Source of the DNA: an uncultured Kiloniellaceae bacterium
GTDB taxonomy: Bacteria > Pseudomonadota > Alphaproteobacteria > Kiloniellales > Kiloniellaceae
Length of the DNA: 64,000 nucleotides
Assembly: GCA_947500035.1 (NCBI GenBank)
Contig: CANMQP010000014.1
Location: 62,001-126,000 of the forward strand
Direction: 5' to 3'
In this document: positions 59,366-64,000 of the stretch, piece by piece
Layout of the letters: each line of letters opens with the position of its first letter
How positions within the stretch are numbered: the first letter of the stretch is position 1
Program-made: the position numbers and the translations under genes
Notes under the pieces: generated by a model
What the model was told of the DNA's origin: nothing
What the model saw: the letters and a program-made list of their open reading frames with translations, nothing else
Database searches by the model: none

Positions 59366-60049
59366 CTAAAACTCCACGCCCTTCTGCGCCTTGACGCCCT
59401 GCTCACGGAAGGGATGTTTGATCTGGGTCATCTCGGTGACCAGGTCGGCGGCTTCGATCAGTTCGGGTTTGGCGTTGCGGCCCGTGACGATGACGTGAAG
59501 GTCTTCCGGGCGGTTGTCGAGGAACTCCACCACTTCCTCAAGCGGCAGGTAATCATAGCGCAAGACGATGTTAAGTTCGTCCAGTAAGACCATGTCGTAC
59601 TTGGGTTTATCGCCCTTGGACTTGTCGACCCGGCAGGCCTCGATCATTTCCTTCGAGACTTCCCAGGCGCGCTTGGCAGCAGCGATGTCGCGGGCGCGGT
59701 CCTGGGTGTCCCAGGTGAAGCCTTCGCCCATGGTGCGGATCTCGGTCAGATCGGGAAAGGCTTCCAGTACGACGCGCTCGCCGGTCTCCCACTTGCCCTT
59801 CACGTACTGAACCACGCCGGTGCGCATGCCGTTGCCGATGGCCCGCGCGATCAGGCCGAAGGCCGCCGTCGACTTACCCTTGCCCTTGCCGGTGTGAACG
59901 ATCAGCAGGCCCTTTTCCTCGGTCTTGGTGGCGAGCATGCGATCGCGGGCGGCCTTGCGCTTGCGGGCCTTTTCGTTGGCGCGCTCGTTCAGCTCTTCCT
60001 CGGTCATTTCGCCCTTGGATTTTTCGCCAGCCTGATCTTTTGCGCTCAT
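59366..60049 (-). CDS. cobO: Cob(I)yrinic acid a,c-diamide adenosyltransferase
   Basis: A 227-residue CobA/CobO/BtuR-family enzyme. An N-terminal charged tail (1-45) precedes the P-loop IVHTGKGKGKSTAAFG (53-61 core). Further conserved parts are VVQYVKGKWETGER, GEGFTWDTQD, DMVLLDELNIVLRYDYLP and the C-terminal ADLVTEMTQIKHPFREQGVK. It transfers the adenosyl group of ATP to cobalt in the aerobic cobalamin pathway. ATG 60049 overlaps the cobN stop as ATGA, so the two are coupled. Its last 30 codons recur as two damaged copies downstream. Confidence 0.94.
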   Translation of the reverse strand: MSAKDQAGEKSKGEMTEEELNERANEKARKRKAARDRMLATKTEEKGLLIVHTGKGKGKSTAAFGLIARAIGNGMRTGVVQYVKGKWETGERVVLEAFPDLTEIRTMGEGFTWDTQDRARDIAAAKRAWEVSKEMIEACRVDKSKGDKPKYDMVLLDELNIVLRYDYLPLEEVVEFLDNRPEDLHVIVTGRNAKPELIEAADLVTEMTQIKHPFREQGVKAQKGVEF

Positions 60050-63000
60050 CCCGTCACCTCTTGTTCTTTTTCATGTCCCGCAAGCTCCCGCAGTCTGGCC
60101 TGCGCCGAATTGGACTTTGCCCGCCAGAGCCCGCGCTCCTGCGCCTCGATCATGCGTTCGGCCATCTCGCGCACCGCCGCCGCGTTGTTCTGCTCCAGGA
60201 ACGCCAATACCTCGGCATCGCCCAGGTAGGCATCGTATACCGCATCGAAGTGGTGGTCGGCCACCACCCGCGCGGTCGCAGCAAAAGCGAAAAGGTAGTC
60301 CACGGTCGCCGCCATCTCGAAGGCCCCCTTGTAGCCGTGGCGCATCACCCCCGCGATCCACTTGGGATTGACCACACGGGCACGCACGACGCGGGCGACT
60401 TCTTCCTCCAGGGTGCGGATCTTGGGGCTCTCCGGGCGGGAGTGATCGTTGTGATAGACCTGCGGCTGCTGGCCGGAAAGATGACGCACCGCCGCTGTGA
60501 GGCCGCCTTCGAACTGGTAGTAGTCGTCGGAATCCAGCAGATCGTGCTCGCGGTTGTCCTGATTATGAACGACAGTATCGACCGCGCGCAGGCGGGTTTC
60601 AAAGAGCCCGTGCGCCGCCGTCCCGCCGCTGCCTGCGCCGTAAGCATAGCCGCCCCAGGCCAGATAGGCCCGGGCAAGATCGCCCTCATCTTCCCAGCCA
60701 CGCTCGTCAATCAAAGCCTGTAAGCCCGCGCCGTAAGCGCCTGGTTTGGAACCAAAAACCCGGTAGCCCGCGCGCTTCTCGGCGAGCTCCGCCGCGACGC
60801 CTTTGGACTGCAACTCATCCCGCTCCCGCCGGAAGGCTTCGGCCAGCGGGTTCTTCTCCGCCGGCTCGTCCAGAGCCGCGACGGCGCGCACCGCGGAATC
60901 GAACAGATCGATCTGGGCCGGGAAGGCATCGCGGAAGAAACCGGAGACCCTGAGCGTGACATCCACGCGCGGGCGGTCCAGCACAGACAGAGGCAAAATC
61001 TCGAACCCGGTGACCCGGCGCGAGGTCACCTCCCAGGTCGGGCGCACACCCAAGAGCGCAAGGCCCTGGGCGATGTCGTCGCCGCCGGTGCGCATATTGG
61101 CGGTGCCCCAGGCCGAGAGGGCGATGCGGCACGGCCAGGCGCCCTGCTCCTGCCGGTGGCGCTCGATCAACAGGCAGGCGGATTTCCAGCCCAGATGCCA
61201 AGCGGCAGGGGTCGGGACCGTGCGGCTGTCGAGGGAATAGAAGTTGCGGCCAGTCGGGAGCACATCCAGGCGGCCCCGGGTCGGCGCACCGGACGGACCC
61301 GGAGGTACAAAAGATCCGTTCAAGCCTTTGAGAACGCCGGCAATTTCGGCCTCCCCTGATTCGGCGACGGACGGCCGGACGCTGCTCTGGATGCTCTCCA
61401 GCACTTGAAGAGTCCGTGCCCATTCGGCTGCCGCCGACTGCGCGCCCGAGACCAAACGTTGGGCCAAAAGCTCCAAGCGCTCGAGCGTGTCGCCCTGGCT
61501 GCGCCAGCTCCCTTCGCCGGTCAGAACCTCGGGCCGGGGTCCGCTCCAGTCAGCGCCCATCTCACAGTCCAGGGGATCGAAGCCCTCGAAGCCCAGATCG
61601 GCTGCCAGCGCACGGATCAGCGAGGCATCGCCGTCCTTGCCCTCGCCGCGCGGCAGGCGGGTGAGCGCCACCAGCAGGTCGGTCAACTGCGTGCCTTCCG
61701 GCGCTTCACCGAAAATGTGCAGGCCGTCGCGGATCTGCAATTCCTTCAGTTCGCAGAGGTAGTTATCCAGCTTGCTTAAGGCCGCATCCGCGTCATCCGC
61801 CGGGACAATGCCACAGTCCTTGTCGAGACCGATAGAGGCGCTGAGTTCGAGAATCTGTTCACGCAGAATCTTAAGGCGGCGCGGGTCGACACCGGCGGCC
61901 TCGTAGTACTCGTCGACCAGAGACTCCAGATCCGCCAGCGGGCCATAGGATTCCGCGCGGGTCAGCGGCGGGGTCAGGTGATCGACGATCACCGCCTGCG
62001 CCCGGCGCTTGGCCTGGGTGCCTTCGCCCGGGTCGTTGACGATGAAGGGATAGAGGTGCGGCATGGGGCCCAGGACCGCCTCGGGGAAACAGCTTTCCGA
62101 AAGCGCCAGGGACTTGCCGGGCAGCCATTCTAAGTTGCCGTGTTTACCCATGTGGATAACCGCGTGAACCTGCTCGACTTTTCGCAGCCAGGCATAGAAG
62201 GCCAGATAGCCGTGGGGCGGCACCAGATCGGGATCGTGGTAGGTCGCGGTCGGGTCGATGTTGTAACCGCGGGCGGGCTGCAGGCCGACTGTGATCTTGC
62301 CGCAGCGGAACATGGAAAGCGCGAAGCTGCCCGAGTTGGTTTCATCTGAAACAAAGAAAGGATCGGCCTCCGGCGCGCCCCAGCGCTCGGTCACGGCGGA
62401 CTGCACGTCCGCAGGCAAATCTTTGTAAAAAGCCATGTAAATGTCACAGTCGAGACGCACACGAATGACGCGTCCGTCGACGGCGGCATTGGTCGGTCCC
62501 TCGGCCAGGCGTTCGACCAGGGCATTGCCGTCTTCGGGGATATCTTCGACGTCATAGCCCGCCGCCGCCAGCGCCCGGAGCAACACGACGGAGCCCGCCG
62601 GCGTATCGAGGCCGACGCCGTTGCCCATGCGCCCGTCCCGGTTCGGATAGTTGGCGAGGATCAGCGCGACCTTGCGTTCGGAAAGCGGCGCGCGTTTCAG
62701 CGCCAGCCACTTCGACGCCAGGGCCGCCACGAAATCGATGCGGTCAGGGACCGGCGCGTAGGTGACGATCGAGGACTGGGTCGCCGGATCGAAGCGGGCC
62801 TCGGACTTGAAGGAGACGGCGCGGGAAAGGATGCGCCCGTCGACCTCCGGCAGGGCCACGTTCATGGCGATATCGCGAGCCGAGAGACCGTTGGCGGACT
62901 CGCGCCAGGCGGCCTCGTTGCCGCCGGAAAAGACCACCTGCAGGATCGGACAGTCCAGGCCGTCGAAGGGTGTTTCCTTCCGTTCGGCCCCGGGGCTGGA

Positions 63001-63861
63001 GATGGCGAAGCCGGTGGCATTCAGCACGATCTCGCTGCCGGCGTCTTCCAGCAGCTGGCGCAGGGTCTCCGCGGAGAGCGCTTCTTTGAGGCTGGCGCAA
63101 TAGACCGGCAGGGGATTGACGCCCTGCTGTTTGAGGCTCGCGAGCAGGGCATCGACCGGCGCAAGATTGGCGGCCTGCACCAGAGCCCGGTAGAAGACGA
63201 TGGCGGCGACGGGCGCACCCGCGGTCCATTCGCTCTTAATGTCGTCAAGAGATGGCTGATCGTATCCTGGCCAATAGATCCCAGCGCGCAGCAGCGGACG
63301 CGGCTCGTTCCAGGCCGGAAGCGAACGGCCCTCACCCTCCAGGAGCGTCGCGGCATAGAGCAGGAAGTTACGCGCGTTCTCCGGCCCGCCGTGAATGCAG
63401 TACTGCCAGAGCCGGTGGCAGGCTTCGCCCCCCAGGGTCGAGTGGTCGGCCAGCTCCGCGTCGGGCTGATCGTCGCCGGGCAGCAGCGCCAGGGGAATAT
63501 TCCGCTCGGCACAGGTCGCGCGCAGCTGCTCGACACCGTAAGGCCAGTAACCGACCCCGCCCAGCAGCCGCACGATCACCAGCTTCGCGTTGGCGATCAT
63601 CTCCTCGGCATAGAGATCGACGGAGAGGTTGTGGCCGAGCTGCATGAGGTTGGCGAGACGCAGGCTCGGCAGGTCAGCGTTGCCCGTCCCATCGGCCGCC
63701 CCAGGGTCAGCCCTTGCGCGGAGATGCCCGCAGGCCAGCGAGAGACTGGCCAGCTCGGTGTCCGCCGCCGAGAGCACAATGATGTCGCCCGGGGTCTGGC
63801 CGAGATCGACGGCTTCCGAGCCGTCGGATATGCCGCCCGCCTGCGCCTGCAAAAGATGCAT
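60046..63861 (-). CDS. cobN: Cobaltochelatase subunit CobN
   Basis: A 1271-residue protein of the CobN/Mg-chelatase BchH family, full length for the group. Landmarks are IVRLLGGVGYWPYGVEQLRA near the N-terminus, ILANYPNRDGRMGNGVGLDT at about 400, HMGKHGNLEWLPGKSLALSE at about 565, and RTGGDDIAQGLALLGVRPTW toward the end. With CobS and CobT it inserts cobalt into hydrogenobyrinic acid diamide at the cost of ATP, the defining late step of aerobic B12 synthesis. No B12 riboswitch motif is visible in the 139 bases upstream that are inside the window. Confidence 0.95.
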   Translation of the reverse strand: MHLLQAQAGGISDGSEAVDLGQTPGDIIVLSAADTELASLSLACGHLRARADPGAADGTGNADLPSLRLANLMQLGHNLSVDLYAEEMIANAKLVIVRLLGGVGYWPYGVEQLRATCAERNIPLALLPGDDQPDAELADHSTLGGEACHRLWQYCIHGGPENARNFLLYAATLLEGEGRSLPAWNEPRPLLRAGIYWPGYDQPSLDDIKSEWTAGAPVAAIVFYRALVQAANLAPVDALLASLKQQGVNPLPVYCASLKEALSAETLRQLLEDAGSEIVLNATGFAISSPGAERKETPFDGLDCPILQVVFSGGNEAAWRESANGLSARDIAMNVALPEVDGRILSRAVSFKSEARFDPATQSSIVTYAPVPDRIDFVAALASKWLALKRAPLSERKVALILANYPNRDGRMGNGVGLDTPAGSVVLLRALAAAGYDVEDIPEDGNALVERLAEGPTNAAVDGRVIRVRLDCDIYMAFYKDLPADVQSAVTERWGAPEADPFFVSDETNSGSFALSMFRCGKITVGLQPARGYNIDPTATYHDPDLVPPHGYLAFYAWLRKVEQVHAVIHMGKHGNLEWLPGKSLALSESCFPEAVLGPMPHLYPFIVNDPGEGTQAKRRAQAVIVDHLTPPLTRAESYGPLADLESLVDEYYEAAGVDPRRLKILREQILELSASIGLDKDCGIVPADDADAALSKLDNYLCELKELQIRDGLHIFGEAPEGTQLTDLLVALTRLPRGEGKDGDASLIRALAADLGFEGFDPLDCEMGADWSGPRPEVLTGEGSWRSQGDTLERLELLAQRLVSGAQSAAAEWARTLQVLESIQSSVRPSVAESGEAEIAGVLKGLNGSFVPPGPSGAPTRGRLDVLPTGRNFYSLDSRTVPTPAAWHLGWKSACLLIERHRQEQGAWPCRIALSAWGTANMRTGGDDIAQGLALLGVRPTWEVTSRRVTGFEILPLSVLDRPRVDVTLRVSGFFRDAFPAQIDLFDSAVRAVAALDEPAEKNPLAEAFRRERDELQSKGVAAELAEKRAGYRVFGSKPGAYGAGLQALIDERGWEDEGDLARAYLAWGGYAYGAGSGGTAAHGLFETRLRAVDTVVHNQDNREHDLLDSDDYYQFEGGLTAAVRHLSGQQPQVYHNDHSRPESPKIRTLEEEVARVVRARVVNPKWIAGVMRHGYKGAFEMAATVDYLFAFAATARVVADHHFDAVYDAYLGDAEVLAFLEQNNAAAVREMAERMIEAQERGLWRAKSNSAQARLRELAGHEKEQEVTG

Positions 63862-63949
63862 GTCTGCTCTCGCCCTTTACGCCGGTTCGTATGTCCGGCC
63901 CTGAACATTCGGCTCGAAAAACCAGAAGGGCTCGCTCAGCCCACCCTAC

Positions 63950-64000
63950 TTATTCAGCCCGCCCTACGCGCTCAGCCTGCCCGAACGGCGGCGGCTTCAC
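63950..64000 (-). CDS. Possible 3' end of the next upstream gene
   Basis: A minus-strand frame enters from the right edge and stops with TAA at 63952-63950, giving VKPPPFGQAERVGRAE as its last residues. Gene order elsewhere would suggest cobW or a small cob-linked gene, but these residues identify nothing. Two direct repeats of GTAGGGYGGGCTGA lie at about 63933-63967, so it could also be non-coding. Confidence 0.25.
   Translation of the reverse strand: MKPPPFGQAERVGRAE

Noticed and set aside
63862-64000. Cobalamin riboswitch upstream of cobN
   Set aside because: The conserved B12-box sequence and long leader structure were looked for on the minus strand and not seen in the 139 bases available; one could lie beyond the edge.

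Overview
The window is a gene-dense, GC-rich stretch of an alphaproteobacterial chromosome. It carries no rRNA and one odd tRNA-like locus. The content points to a marine or soil Rhodospirillales-like heterotroph: two TRAP importers, several ABC importers, many small catabolic clusters each with its own GntR, AraC, LysR or ArsR regulator, and the aerobic cobaltochelatase gene cobN next to cobO. Family membership is judged from protein motifs; the genus is not resolved. Many genes overlap by ATGA, TGATG or TAGTG, and these junctions fix several starts.

Left third (1-16.5 kb): the end of a betaine-type binding protein, an HD-domain protein, an oxidoreductase and a LysE exporter. Next comes a minus-strand operon hyuA-hyuB-dctP-dctQ-dctM-gntR (import and hydrolysis of a cyclic amide or hydantoin-like compound), then an arsR/alpha-beta hydrolase pair. 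A plus-strand cluster follows: SDR dehydrogenase, FCD-type GntR regulator, TAXI binding protein and fused TRAP permease. A palindrome of the form TCATA-N-TATGA precedes both the dehydrogenase and the regulator.

Middle (16.5-36.5 kb): divergent regulator/target pairs (NTF2-like/HxlR, tpm/MerR, AraC/Baeyer-Villiger monooxygenase plus serine hydrolase, ohr/ohrR); a membrane-anchored protein resembling linalool dehydratase/isomerase; a flavoprotein monooxygenase; a homocysteine methyltransferase-like enzyme; a GlxA regulator; and a three-gene aldolase/HAD/aminotransferase operon. Two short palindromic elements with terminal inverted repeats and TA-type flanks (MITE-like) lie here. One fills the gap between merR and araC; the other splits an AraC/GyrI-type regulator, and its precise removal restores the reading frame.

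Right third (36.5-64 kb): a tungstate ABC transporter (tupBCA) facing a methyltransferase and a HTH/binding-protein-like regulator; a fasciclin lipoprotein; a double VOC protein; a LysE exporter with an ArsR regulator; chrBA; a secreted beta-lactamase-fold hydrolase; and a polyamine-type ABC operon that also encodes an Asp/Glu racemase family protein. A GntR regulator is divergent from that operon across a 28-bp near-perfect palindrome. The end holds the vitamin B12 genes cobN-cobO. Downstream of cobO there are two degenerate copies of the cobO 3' end, with an alternative oxidase/DUF1971 pair between them. That pair is preceded by NsrR-like boxes, which suggests nitric-oxide-tolerant respiration carried in a cobO-associated insertion zone.
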